DNA of 35,903 nt, from NCBI GenBank assembly GCA_902536555.1, contig CACAXR010000007.1, forward strand, positions 1 through 35,903, read 5' to 3'. The stretch comes from an uncultured Prochlorococcus sp. (GTDB lineage Bacteria; Cyanobacteriota; Cyanobacteriia; PCC-6307; Cyanobiaceae). Positions 9,781 to 18,789 of this stretch are shown here, one piece after another (within the stretch, counting starts at the first letter, position 1; every line of letters starts with the position of its first letter). The position numbers were made by a program, and so were the translations under genes. A model generated the notes under the pieces. The model had not been told where the DNA came from. It saw only the letters and a list, made by a program, of their open reading frames with translations, and ran no database searches.

Positions 9781-10443
9781 CTATAAAGACAGTAAATTAT
9801 CCTCATATATAATTCTTGAGATCCCTTTTTCTTTTAACTTTTTTGAGGCTATTTCAAAGACTTTAGGATTAGGTATTTTTATTAATTTTTGATTTGTTGA
9901 GCATACTTTCTTTGCTATTTTTTGATCTGAGAATATCTCAATTGTCATTCTATTTTGCTCATCATGTGCTAAAAAATCCCAGGTTGGATAGTTTTTTAGG
10001 GGTTTTATATCTAATTCATTCTTACTGTCGCAAATCAAAAATAAAACTTTTGGAAAATTAACCTTTTGTATAGGAATAGAAGAAATATCTTTCTGATTTT
10101 CAAATTCAACTCCTTCTGTTAAAGGCGAAATTTCAACGTAATAGTCCAGCTCTTCAAAAGCTACACTTTCTGAAGAATCAGGTTCTGTTTTTTTAGGACT
10201 TTCTAAAGAATTATTAGAGGGATAGATATTTTTTTTCTTTTCAACTATCTTCTTAGAAATATTTTTTTTTGAATTTGAATTTTTAATTTTTATGAAGTTT
10301 TCCTCACTTAACATACTCCTTAATTGTCTATTAATTGTGCTTATTGTGAAATTATAAATCTTAGAAATATCCTTTACATCAAGTCCATTAGTAAACTCTT
10401 TTAACATAGACTTTTTTTGTTCAGCAGTTACTTTTCTTGACAC
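9781..10443 (-). CDS. Helix-turn-helix protein of unknown function
   Basis: 220 residues, GTG start. Residues ~1-45 look like a helix-turn-helix of the transposase/Trp-repressor-like kind: VTAEQKKSMLKEF, GLDVKDISKIYNFTISTINR. A Lys/Ser/Asn-rich low-complexity linker follows, then an acidic part and a compact C-terminal domain of about 90 residues (PKVLFLICDSKNELDIKPL to the end) that I do not recognise. No transposase catalytic residues are visible, so a DNA-binding regulator is more likely. It is divergent from manC across a 163-base intergenic region, which makes manC a candidate target by position only. Confidence 0.7.
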   Translation of the reverse strand: MSRKVTAEQKKSMLKEFTNGLDVKDISKIYNFTISTINRQLRSMLSEENFIKIKNSNSKKNISKKIVEKKKNIYPSNNSLESPKKTEPDSSESVAFEELDYYVEISPLTEGVEFENQKDISSIPIQKVNFPKVLFLICDSKNELDIKPLKNYPTWDFLAHDEQNRMTIEIFSDQKIAKKVCSTNQKLIKIPNPKVFEIASKKLKEKGISRIIYEDNLLSL

Positions 10444-10606
10444 GAAATTAATATAAGATTTGATTTTCTATTATAACTTTTTTAAAGTTAATTTTTTGCA
10501 TAAAAATTAAAATTTATCACCCATAACTTAAATTTTTTAAAAATAAATCTTAGTCATTTTTTCATAAAACAGTATATTTAAATAAGAATACTAATATTCA
10601 AACATT

Positions 10607-12082
10607 TTGGATATTTTAAAAAAGTCATCTATTTCAGCCATTACTTTAACTCCAGTAATTTTAGCTGGAGGGAGTGGTTCAAGACTATGGCCATTATCAA
10701 GATCTTCCTATCCAAAGCAATATTTAAGAATCAATGAAGAAAATAATTTTTCCTTATTGCAAAACACCATGCTTAGACTAAAAGGAATAAAAAATGTTAA
10801 TAATCCAATAATTATTTGTAATGAGGAGCAAAGGTTTATAGTAGCCGAACAAATGAGGGAAATTAAAATAATTCCTCAAAAAATAATACTTGAGCCATTA
10901 GGAAAAAACACAGCACCTGCAATTACTTTAGCTGCACTAGAAGCTTTTAAAGTTAATCAAGATTCCTTATTATTAATACTTTCATCAGATCATGAAATCA
11001 AGGATGAAGCAATTTTCAGGAAAGTTATAGAAGATGGTATTAACTATGCTAATAAAGGGAGATTAGTTACTTTTGGTGTACCCCCAACCCGTCCTGATAC
11101 TGGATTTGGCTATATTCAAACAAATGATGAATTAACTGAAAATCTCAAATTTAGCAAAATAAAAAAATTTGTAGAGAAACCTAAATTAGAAATAGCTGAA
11201 AAAATGATTCAAGATAAGCATTATCTATGGAATAGTGGAATATTTTTATTTAAAGCTTGTGTAATCTTAAAAGAGCTTGAAAAATTTGAACCAAAAATGC
11301 TTAATTTTTGCCGAGAATCTCTTGAGAAAGGTTTAAAAGATCTTGAATTTCAAAGAATTGATGAGGCATCATTCTCAAAATGTTCTGGTCTTCCCATAGA
11401 TATTGCTGTTATGGAAAAAACAGATTTAGGAACTGTTTTGACATTGAATGCAAGGTGGAATGATGTTGGAAGTTGGAAAGCGATTTGGGAAAACTCAAAT
11501 AAAGATAATAATGGTAACACCTTAAAAGGGAAAATTATTGTCAAACAAAGTCTTAATTCTTACATAAGAAGCGAAGACAGATTAATTGTTGGGTTGGGGA
11601 TAAAAGATCTGATAATTATTGATACTGAAGATGCAATTTTAATTTCTCATAAAGAGACGGCACATGAAGTTAAGAAAGTTGTTGAAGAACTAAATAAAAA
11701 TAATTTTAGTGAAGGAAAGTTAAATAAAAAAACATATCGACCTTGGGGCAGCTTTACTTCTATTGAGAAAGGAGAATCATGGCAAGTAAAAAGATTAGAG
11801 ATTAAACCTAAAGCTAGTCTTTCACTTCAAATGCACCATCATAGAGCGGAGCATTGGGTAGTGGTAAATGGAACTGCGAAGATTGAAATTGATGAAAAGA
11901 TTTCAATTCTTAGTGAAAATGAAAGTATCTACGTCCCCTTAGGCTCTAAGCATAGATTATCTAATCCAGGCAAACTTCCTTTAATATTAATCGAAATCCA
12001 AAGCGGAAATTATCTTGGAGAAGATGACATAGTAAGATTTGAAGATAATTATGGACGTTTAATCAGGGAAAATTCTACATAA
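10607..12082 (+). CDS. manC: Mannose-1-phosphate guanylyltransferase / mannose-6-phosphate isomerase (bifunctional)
   Basis: Makes GDP-mannose, the precursor for the GDP-fucose enzymes encoded further on. 491 residues. The N-terminal nucleotidyltransferase domain has PVILAGGSGSRLWPLSR and FVEKP. The C-terminal cupin of type II phosphomannose isomerase has PWGSFTSIEKG and the metal-binding QMHHHRAEHWVVVNG. The start is awkward: an in-frame stop lies at 10592-10594 and no ATG precedes the PVILAGG motif, so TTG at 10607 (or ATT at 10604) must be used. No Shine-Dalgarno sequence is evident. First gene of the polysaccharide set, lying before the tRNA. Confidence 0.94.
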   Translation: MDILKKSSISAITLTPVILAGGSGSRLWPLSRSSYPKQYLRINEENNFSLLQNTMLRLKGIKNVNNPIIICNEEQRFIVAEQMREIKIIPQKIILEPLGKNTAPAITLAALEAFKVNQDSLLLILSSDHEIKDEAIFRKVIEDGINYANKGRLVTFGVPPTRPDTGFGYIQTNDELTENLKFSKIKKFVEKPKLEIAEKMIQDKHYLWNSGIFLFKACVILKELEKFEPKMLNFCRESLEKGLKDLEFQRIDEASFSKCSGLPIDIAVMEKTDLGTVLTLNARWNDVGSWKAIWENSNKDNNGNTLKGKIIVKQSLNSYIRSEDRLIVGLGIKDLIIIDTEDAILISHKETAHEVKKVVEELNKNNFSEGKLNKKTYRPWGSFTSIEKGESWQVKRLEIKPKASLSLQMHHHRAEHWVVVNGTAKIEIDEKISILSENESIYVPLGSKHRLSNPGKLPLILIEIQSGNYLGEDDIVRFEDNYGRLIRENST

Positions 12083-12278
12083 TATTTAAATTTACTGAAT
12101 TACAAAAAAATTCATAAATATAAAATCCTTTGACAGAATTAACTCAAAATTAAAAGTTAACTATAAATAAAAACTGTTGTTTTGATAACAATCACTTAGT
12201 AAGATTAAAGTTGTTATTGATTAGAGTTCTTTGAAACGAATTTTTAAAGTATAAGAAACTAAGTCAATCCCAAAAATT

Positions 12279-12352
<74 letters not shown>

Positions 12353-12416
12353 TTCAAACAAATAAACTTTAAAATCAAATTTAATTAAAAGGTACTTCAA
12401 AAAAATCAAAAAAGTG

Positions 12417-12441
12417 AAAAAAAAAAAATCTATTTTTTTTT
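12417..12441 (+). repeat. A12/T9 homopolymer hairpin upstream of the O-antigen ligase-like gene
   Basis: Twelve A residues (12417-12428), a TCTA loop and nine T residues (12433-12441) make an A:T-only stem ending 6 bases before the ATG at 12448. It could act as a weak terminator for the tRNA transcript, as a translation-control hairpin, or be simple AT-rich drift. Confidence 0.4.
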
Positions 12442-12447
12442 GAAAAA

Positions 12448-13752
12448 ATGGGCCAAAAAATCAACTTAAAAGGACCTGTTGAATTTAAACTTTTCCTATT
12501 AGGAATATTTTTGCTCCCTTCAGCGCCATTCTTTGCGAGCATTATATTAATTTATCCATTAATAAAGGGTATTATTAAGCAAAAAGAAAGTTTATTTGCT
12601 GATAAGTACAATATTACGCTGATTTTAGGTTCTGCAATAATGATTTTCAAAAGTATACTAGGTTCCTTATCTAAACCTACTGATAGCTTTACGGAGATCT
12701 GGAATCCGGTACTTAATTGGATAGGTTTAATAAATTGGATTCCACTTTTTTTATGTTTTTTTAGTTTTCAAAATTATTTAAAAACAAAGTATCAAAGATC
12801 TATTGTTTCTAAAGTATTTATTGCAAGTTCAATACCAATAATATTTAGTGGACTCAGCCAATATTTTTTTAATTTATATGGACCTTTTCAAATCTTTAAT
12901 GGATTAATAATTTGGTTTCAAAGATCACCGAACTCATTAAGTTCATTTGGATCAGGTCTAACAAGTGTATTTAGTAATCAAAATTATGCGGGGGCTTGGC
13001 TAACCATAATATGGCCCTTTTGTCTTTCGAATTTATTAATAAATAAAAGGGAAAAAAACAAAATCAAAACAAGAATTATTTTTTTTATCTGTATTTTATT
13101 CGTTATGTGTATATTTTTGACGCATTCAAGAGGAGCAATATTAAGTTTTTTTATTTCATTACCGATAATCCTAGGTAAATCATCACTTTATTTTTTGATT
13201 CCAATAACAATTTTAATATTTTTGGGAATTTGTTTAAATTTAGTTCCTTATTTTGAATATGACTTATTTGGTTTAATGAAAAAGATACTTCCAAATGATC
13301 TTTTCTTAAAATTAAATGAAATGTTTTTAAATTTAGACAAATCACCAAGGTTGGTAGTTTGGGGAAATACTTTAAAGTTTTTAACTCAAAAACCTTTTTT
13401 GGGATGGGGGGCGGCAATGTTGCCAATTTTATATTCATCTATTAGCAATTTAGAAATCTATCACACTCATAATTTATTTCTTGAACTCTCATTAGGCTAT
13501 GGATTAGTGGCTTCAACATTAGTTTTTTCAGCAATAATAATTTTAATAATTAATTCTTTCAATACAATTTTCAGAAATTCTGTTTCAAAATCATTAGAAA
13601 ATTATGCTTGGTGGACTGCTACATTTATTTTTTTTGTAGGCCAAATGACCGATGTTGTTTATTATGATTTGAGAATAAGTATTTCAAGTTGGATAATGCT
13701 TGCAGCATTAAGATCTATCATTATTGAACAAAAATATAAAAAAGGAATTTAA
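12448..13752 (+). CDS. O-antigen ligase/polymerase-like membrane protein (Wzy_C/WaaL/IctB superfamily)
   Basis: 434 residues with about ten or more hydrophobic segments. The diagnostic parts are FLTHSRGAILSFF in one loop and, further on, a large loop with NTLKFLTQKPFLGWGAA and HTHNLFLELSLGYG, the pattern of the Wzy_C/O-antigen ligase superfamily. It probably transfers or polymerises undecaprenyl-linked glycan on the periplasmic face. Ligase (WaaL), polymerase (Wzy) and the related cyanobacterial IctB group cannot be separated by eye; the location in front of rfbA favours the O-antigen role. GAAAAAATG precedes the start, with no strong ribosome binding site. Confidence 0.82.
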   Translation: MGQKINLKGPVEFKLFLLGIFLLPSAPFFASIILIYPLIKGIIKQKESLFADKYNITLILGSAIMIFKSILGSLSKPTDSFTEIWNPVLNWIGLINWIPLFLCFFSFQNYLKTKYQRSIVSKVFIASSIPIIFSGLSQYFFNLYGPFQIFNGLIIWFQRSPNSLSSFGSGLTSVFSNQNYAGAWLTIIWPFCLSNLLINKREKNKIKTRIIFFICILFVMCIFLTHSRGAILSFFISLPIILGKSSLYFLIPITILIFLGICLNLVPYFEYDLFGLMKKILPNDLFLKLNEMFLNLDKSPRLVVWGNTLKFLTQKPFLGWGAAMLPILYSSISNLEIYHTHNLFLELSLGYGLVASTLVFSAIIILIINSFNTIFRNSVSKSLENYAWWTATFIFFVGQMTDVVYYDLRISISSWIMLAALRSIIIEQKYKKGI

Positions 13753-13773
13753 ATTATTTGAACCTATAGTTAT

Positions 13774-14664
13774 ATGATTAAGCAAAAAAAAAGAAAAGGA
13801 ATAATTCTTGCTGGAGGGAGTGGTAGTAGATTAAATCCCATTACAAAGGCTACAAGTAAACAATTAATCCCAATCTACGATAAGCCTATGATTTATTATC
13901 CTTTAACTACTCTTATGATGATTGGAATAAAGGATATTTTGCTGATTTGTTCTCCTTCTTATTTAGAGTCTTTTAAAAATCTTTTAGGAAATGGTGAAAA
14001 TTGGGGTATATCAATAAAGTATATTTGCCAAGAAAAACCAGAAGGAATAGCTCAGGCTTTCATATTAGGCGAAGAATTTATTAATAATAATCCTTCAGTG
14101 TTAATACTTGGGGACAATTTGTTTTATGGCAATGAAATAAGTCAAATCTTGAATGAAGCAAATCTTGATGAAGAAGGAGCTACGCTTTTTACCTATCCAG
14201 TAATTGACCCTGAAAGATATGGGATTGTAAATCTTGATAAGAATAAAAAAGTAATTTCTATAGAAGAAAAACCAACTAAACCTCAAAGTAATCTAGCAAT
14301 AACAGGTGTATATTTTTATGATAAGGATGTAGTTACTTATGCAAAATCACTCTCCCCATCTAAAAGAGGAGAGCTAGAAATTACAGATATCAACAAACTA
14401 TATTTAAAAAAAGAAAAGTTAAAAGTTAAATCTTTTAGTAGAGGAATAGCTTGGTTAGATACTGGTACATTTGATGCTCTTCATGAAGCAAGTAGTTTTA
14501 TTCGCACTATTGAGAGAAGACAAGGACTTAAAATTGGTTGTCCAGAAGAAGTTGCTTGGAGATCTGGTTTTATAGATGATGTTAAATTAAAAAGAATAGC
14601 AAACTCAAATCTAAATACATCTTATGGAGAATATTTAGTCGATCTGATATCAAAGAGGTTATAA
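13774..14664 (+). CDS. rfbA: Glucose-1-phosphate thymidylyltransferase
   Basis: First step of dTDP-L-rhamnose synthesis: dTTP plus glucose-1-phosphate to dTDP-glucose. 296 residues, the normal length. The N-terminal GIILAGGSGSRLNPITKATS, KQLIPIYDKPMIYYPL and ILGDNLFYG, then GYRIVxL-type and WLDTGTFDAL motifs, are typical of RmlA. First of four consecutive rhamnose genes (A, C, D, B order), 21 bases after the ligase-like gene and 16 before rfbC. Confidence 0.96.
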   Translation: MIKQKKRKGIILAGGSGSRLNPITKATSKQLIPIYDKPMIYYPLTTLMMIGIKDILLICSPSYLESFKNLLGNGENWGISIKYICQEKPEGIAQAFILGEEFINNNPSVLILGDNLFYGNEISQILNEANLDEEGATLFTYPVIDPERYGIVNLDKNKKVISIEEKPTKPQSNLAITGVYFYDKDVVTYAKSLSPSKRGELEITDINKLYLKKEKLKVKSFSRGIAWLDTGTFDALHEASSFIRTIERRQGLKIGCPEEVAWRSGFIDDVKLKRIANSNLNTSYGEYLVDLISKRL

Positions 14665-14680
14665 ACTTTTTTAAAATATC

Positions 14681-15271
14681 ATGAAAATAGAAAATATTTT
14701 TAATATAAATAATGAGTTGATTGATGGGCCTTTAATCCTTCAACCTAAAAAATTTGAAGATGACAGAGGTTATTTTTATGAAAGCTTCAATCAAGAAAAG
14801 TTTAATCAAATTACGAAATCATTTAATTTTTTTGTTCAAGATAATGTTTCATATTCCATTTATGGAGTTCTCAGAGGATTACATTATCAGTTAGAGCCAA
14901 AAGCACAAGGAAAGTTAATAAAAGTTTTAAAAGGTGAAATATATGATGTTGTTGTAGATTTAAGAAAAAGTTCATCTACATTTTTATCTTGGTTTGGAAT
15001 TGAACTTAATGAGAAAAATAATAAGCAATTATGGATCCCAAAAGGTTTTGCTCATGGATTCCTTACATTGAGTGATATTGCAATTGTCGAATATAAAGTA
15101 GATAATTTTTGGTCTAAAGAAAATGAAAGATCATTAATTTGGAATGATGAATTAATAAATATAAATTGGCCTTTAAAAAAAATAAAAAGTTTAAAGCCAA
15201 AATTATCAAAAAAAGACCTTCTTGGGGAAACGATGAATACTTTGCAAAAATCAAATGAGATTTTTAGATGA
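14681..15271 (+). CDS. rfbC: dTDP-4-dehydrorhamnose 3,5-epimerase
   Basis: Third step of dTDP-rhamnose synthesis; double epimerisation at C3 and C5 of the 4-keto sugar. 196 residues, cupin-type fold. Family motifs are visible: DDRGYFYESFN, VLRGLHYQ with the catalytic His, DVVVDLRKSSSTF, and IPKGFAHGFLTLSD. The stop overlaps the rfbD start (ATGA at 15268-15271), so translational coupling with rfbD is likely. Confidence 0.95.
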   Translation: MKIENIFNINNELIDGPLILQPKKFEDDRGYFYESFNQEKFNQITKSFNFFVQDNVSYSIYGVLRGLHYQLEPKAQGKLIKVLKGEIYDVVVDLRKSSSTFLSWFGIELNEKNNKQLWIPKGFAHGFLTLSDIAIVEYKVDNFWSKENERSLIWNDELININWPLKKIKSLKPKLSKKDLLGETMNTLQKSNEIFR

Positions 15272-16182
15272 AAATTCTTTTAACTGGTTCTTCTGGGCAA
15301 TTAGGGCGAAGACTTATTAGTAGTAAGCCTAAACACGTTACTTTAATAACCCCATCTAGTAAGGAATTAGATTTAAGAGATAATGATTCTTGTTTTGAAT
15401 ACGTTAAAAATCTTAGACCTGATTGGATAATAAATTCTGCTGCTTTTACAGCTGTGGATAATGCGGAATCCCAAAAACAAGATGCCTATAAGATAAATGC
15501 TTTAGCACCAAAGTCATTAGCTAAAGCTCTTAAATATACCGGAGGTAAAATAATCCAAATAAGCACAGATTATGTTTTTGATGGGAAGAATAATGTCCCT
15601 TACTTAACTTCTCAAAAAAAGAATCCAATATCCTTTTATGGGAAGAGCAAGGCTGATGGAGAAGAAGCTATTGAGAAAGAATTAGGTTACACCAAAAATT
15701 ACTACATATTAAGAACAAGTTGGTTAATTAGTGATATAGGTAATAATTTTGTTCTTAAAATGCTTAATCTTTTTTCTAAAGGAAAAGAAATCTCATTAGT
15801 TGCTGATCAAATTGGTAGTCCTACTTCAACTTCTTCATTAGTTGAAGCTGTATGGCAAATTATTGAATTAGATGAGAGTTTGAGAAATAATCACAAAAAT
15901 TTGAATAATATTTTCCATTGGACAGATAGGGGGATTACTTCTTGGTATGAACTTGGATTAGAAACTTTGAATATTAGTAAAAAGATAGGTTTAATTAATA
16001 AAGAAGTAAATTTAATACCTATAAAGACATCACAATATAGAACAGAAGCTTTGCGACCGTTATATTCTGTGCTTGATTGTAAATTATCAAAATTTCTTCT
16101 TAACATAGAACAAAAAAATTGGAAAGAAACTCTTGAAGAAATTCTTATGAATATTGATTGCGGTAGAATAAAAGTAAAATAA
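15268..16182 (+). CDS. rfbD: dTDP-4-dehydrorhamnose reductase
   Basis: Last step of dTDP-L-rhamnose synthesis, an NAD(P)H-dependent reduction. 304 residues, extended SDR fold. N-terminal cofactor motif LTGSSGQLGRRL, then AAFTAVDNAE, QISTDYVFDG and the catalytic YGKSK, all in RmlD positions. The start overlaps the rfbC stop by four bases. rfbB follows 34 bases downstream. Confidence 0.95.
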   Translation: MKILLTGSSGQLGRRLISSKPKHVTLITPSSKELDLRDNDSCFEYVKNLRPDWIINSAAFTAVDNAESQKQDAYKINALAPKSLAKALKYTGGKIIQISTDYVFDGKNNVPYLTSQKKNPISFYGKSKADGEEAIEKELGYTKNYYILRTSWLISDIGNNFVLKMLNLFSKGKEISLVADQIGSPTSTSSLVEAVWQIIELDESLRNNHKNLNNIFHWTDRGITSWYELGLETLNISKKIGLINKEVNLIPIKTSQYRTEALRPLYSVLDCKLSKFLLNIEQKNWKETLEEILMNIDCGRIKVK

Positions 16183-16216
16183 ATTTGAAGAGTTGAAATT
16201 TTAACATTCCAAATTA

Positions 16217-17245
16217 ATGATAATTAAAAGAATTTTAATAACTGGAGGAGCTGGATTTATTGGAAGTGCCTTAGTTGAAAAACTACTAGAAGATAAACAA
16301 AATCTTGTTTTTAATATTGATAAACTTTCCTACGCTGGCAGCCTAAAAAGGCTAAATCAACTAAAAGACAATAAGAGGCACACACATTATAAATTCGATT
16401 TAGCTAGCAAATCTCAAACTTTAAGATGTTTTGAAGAAATCGACCCTGACTTGGTGATACATCTAGCAGCTGAAAGTCATGTTGACAAATCCCTCATTGA
16501 TCCAAGTAATTTTATTCAAAGTAACATCATTGGTACCTTTAATCTTTTGGAGGCTTCTAGAAATCATTTTAAAAAATTAACTAAAAAAAGAAAAGAAACC
16601 TTTAGATTTCATCATGTCAGCACTGATGAAGTTTTTGGATCATTGGATGACTTTGGTCAATTCAATGAAAACTCGAATTATGCCCCTAGAAGCCCTTACT
16701 CTGCAAGCAAAGCTGCTAGCGATCACTTAGTAAATTCTTGGTTTTATTCTTACTCATTACCAATAGTAATAAGCAACTGTAGTAATAATTATGGTCCTTA
16801 TCAATACCCAGAAAAAATAATTCCATTAGCAATTTTAAATGGCATTAAAGGCAAAGATATCCCTTTATACGGGGATGGGATGAATATAAGAGATTGGCTT
16901 TACGTTGATGATCATGTAGAAGCATTACTACTTGTAGCTAAAAGAGGTGTAATTGGTCAAAGATACTGCATAGGAGGAAATTGCGAAAAAACTAATAAAG
17001 CGTTATTGAATCATATCTGCAATTTGTTAGATATTTATTGCCCTAAAACATACAAACACAACAGGCTAATAAAATATGTTGATGACAGACCAGGTCACGA
17101 TAAAAGATATTCAATTAATTCAAAAAAGATATCTATTGAGTTGGGCTGGAAAAGAAAATATTCATTTGAAGAAGGAATTGAAAAAACAGTTCAATGGTAT
17201 TTAAATAATACAAAATGGTGGGGAGATATTTTTGATGAAATTTAA
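16217..17245 (+). CDS. rfbB: dTDP-glucose 4,6-dehydratase
   Basis: Second step of dTDP-rhamnose synthesis, producing dTDP-4-keto-6-deoxyglucose with a bound NAD. 342 residues. Seen in order: ITGGAGFIGSALVEKLL (Rossmann), HLAAESHVDKS, HVSTDEVFGSL, YSASKAASDHLV with the YxxxK pair, NNYGPYQYPEKIIPLAI and DRPGHDKRYSIN. All are RmlB hallmarks. Last gene of the plus-strand rhamnose operon, convergent with ugd. Confidence 0.96.
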   Translation: MIIKRILITGGAGFIGSALVEKLLEDKQNLVFNIDKLSYAGSLKRLNQLKDNKRHTHYKFDLASKSQTLRCFEEIDPDLVIHLAAESHVDKSLIDPSNFIQSNIIGTFNLLEASRNHFKKLTKKRKETFRFHHVSTDEVFGSLDDFGQFNENSNYAPRSPYSASKAASDHLVNSWFYSYSLPIVISNCSNNYGPYQYPEKIIPLAILNGIKGKDIPLYGDGMNIRDWLYVDDHVEALLLVAKRGVIGQRYCIGGNCEKTNKALLNHICNLLDIYCPKTYKHNRLIKYVDDRPGHDKRYSINSKKISIELGWKRKYSFEEGIEKTVQWYLNNTKWWGDIFDEI

Positions 17246-17305
17246 TTTAGATAAATCTTTAGTATATTTTTAGTTAAGTAAATCTTATTATTAATAACTA
17301 TTTCT

Positions 17306-18721
17306 TCAATTATTTGCAGTATTAATATTACCTAATCTCCAAAAGTTCAATTTAGTTTTACTCAAATTCTTTTCTTCAGTTACTGATCTTGTATCGAATA
17401 TCCAAGCTGGAGAAGACATTATTTCTTCTTTATCTTTCCAATCTATAGATCTATATTCTTCCCACTCAGTTAGAATAAGCACCGCATTAGCATCCTGAAT
17501 TGCATCATTGATATTTTCAGAATATTGCCATGATGATTTTATTTCAAATGAATTATTCTGCATTTGTTGATTTTTAAATTCATTTTCTATTTGATTCTTT
17601 TGAACTTTTGGATCATGAATAAATAAAGAGGCACCTTCCTCCAACAAGTTTAAACAAATTCTTATTGCTGCTGATTCTCTCGTGTCATTTGTATTAGCTT
17701 TAAAAGAAAAACCTAAGATAGCAATCTTCTTACCATTTAAAGTGCCGAATAATTTTTCAACGATTAATTTCGAAATCCTATTTTTTTGCCAGTTATTTAT
17801 TGTCAATACATTCTCCCAATATTTAGAAACTTCAGGTAAATTGAAGAACTCACATAAGTAGACTAAATTTAAAATATCTTTCTGAAAACAACTTCCTCCA
17901 AAACCTGGTCCTGCCTTTAAGAAATCTTCTCCAAGACGATTATCTGCTCCTATTGATTTTGATACCTCATCAATATCTGCTCCTGTTTTCTCACAAAGTG
18001 CCGATATAGAATTGATTGAACTAATTCTTTGCGCTAAAAAAGCATTACTCGTTAATTTAGATAATTCGCTACTCCATATATTAGTCTTTAGAATCTTATC
18101 TTCATTTACCCAGTTTGCATATATTTCCTTTAATAAATCCATTGCTTTTTCATCAACTCCGCCTATTAAAACTCTATCAGGATTTTGAAGATCTTCTATT
18201 GCACTACCCTCAGATAGGAATTCAGGATTCGACAATACTGAGAATGAATTTTTTTGACTATTTGCATTCAATATATTTTCCAAAACATCTGCAGTTCTTA
18301 CAGCAACTGTGCTTTTCTCTACAACAATAGTATGGCCTTTTGAAAATTTAGCTATTTCACGAGCACAGATCTCAACCCATTTCAAATCAATTGCTTTACC
18401 AGCTCCAACCCCCCTATTTTTGGTTGGTGTATTCACACAAAGGAATATCAAATCTGATAATTCTATTTCCCTAGATATTTCAGTTGAAAAAAAAAGATTT
18501 TTTCCACGCGTATCTTGAATTACTTTATCTAGGCCCGGTTCAAAAATAGGAAGTTTTTTTAAATCAGAGCTATTCCATCCCATTATTCTTTCCACGTCTA
18601 CATCTACAACATTTACAATAATATTTGGACAATTCTTTGCAATCACAGCCATAGTTGGGCCACCTACATATCCAGCTCCAATGCAACAGATTCTAGAAAT
18701 ACTTTTAGGATATTTGCTCAT
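17306..18721 (-). CDS. ugd: UDP-glucose 6-dehydrogenase, animal/plant-like type
   Basis: Oxidises UDP-glucose to UDP-glucuronate with two NAD. I place the start at ATG 18721, giving 471 residues; a longer reading frame would need TTG at 18760. With this start the catalytic Cys of GFGGSCFQKD is residue 278, close to Cys276 of human UGDH. Several blocks look like animal and plant enzymes rather than the shorter E. coli-type Ugd: ICCIGAGYVGGPT, CVNTPTKNRGVGAGKAIDLK, SNPEFLSEGSAIEDLQNPDR, CFQKDILNLVYLCEFFNLPE and IAILGFSFKANTNDTRESAA. Its product feeds the UDP-glucuronate 4-epimerase at 26209-27285. On the minus strand, downstream of galE. Confidence 0.94.
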   Translation of the reverse strand: MSKYPKSISRICCIGAGYVGGPTMAVIAKNCPNIIVNVVDVDVERIMGWNSSDLKKLPIFEPGLDKVIQDTRGKNLFFSTEISREIELSDLIFLCVNTPTKNRGVGAGKAIDLKWVEICAREIAKFSKGHTIVVEKSTVAVRTADVLENILNANSQKNSFSVLSNPEFLSEGSAIEDLQNPDRVLIGGVDEKAMDLLKEIYANWVNEDKILKTNIWSSELSKLTSNAFLAQRISSINSISALCEKTGADIDEVSKSIGADNRLGEDFLKAGPGFGGSCFQKDILNLVYLCEFFNLPEVSKYWENVLTINNWQKNRISKLIVEKLFGTLNGKKIAILGFSFKANTNDTRESAAIRICLNLLEEGASLFIHDPKVQKNQIENEFKNQQMQNNSFEIKSSWQYSENINDAIQDANAVLILTEWEEYRSIDWKDKEEIMSSPAWIFDTRSVTEEKNLSKTKLNFWRLGNINTANN

Positions 18722-18773
18722 TAACTGTATTATTTTTAATTTATGTATTTTAGCTTGCAATCAGTATTTTAAA

Positions 18774-18779
18774 TTATAT
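18774..18779 (-). promoter_or_regulatory. Possible -10 box (TATAAT) for ugd
   Basis: On the minus strand the TATAAT hexamer would start transcription near 18767, leaving a leader of about 45 bases before ATG 18721. This supports the shorter ugd start. No clear -35 element. It lies in the short gap after galE. Confidence 0.3.
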
Positions 18780-18789
18780 TTAAAGAATT

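Noticed and set aside
12130-12167. TTGACA and TATAAA as a sigma-70 promoter for the tRNA
   Set aside because: Spacing of 26 bases is too long for a paired -35/-10.
12177-12191. Inverted repeat TTGTT/AACAA upstream of the tRNA
   Set aside because: Only a 5-bp AT-rich stem, expected by chance; no T tract follows.
18722-18760. N-terminal extension of ugd from TTG 18760
   Set aside because: Extra residues have no family counterpart, and ATG 18721 places the catalytic Cys at the expected position.
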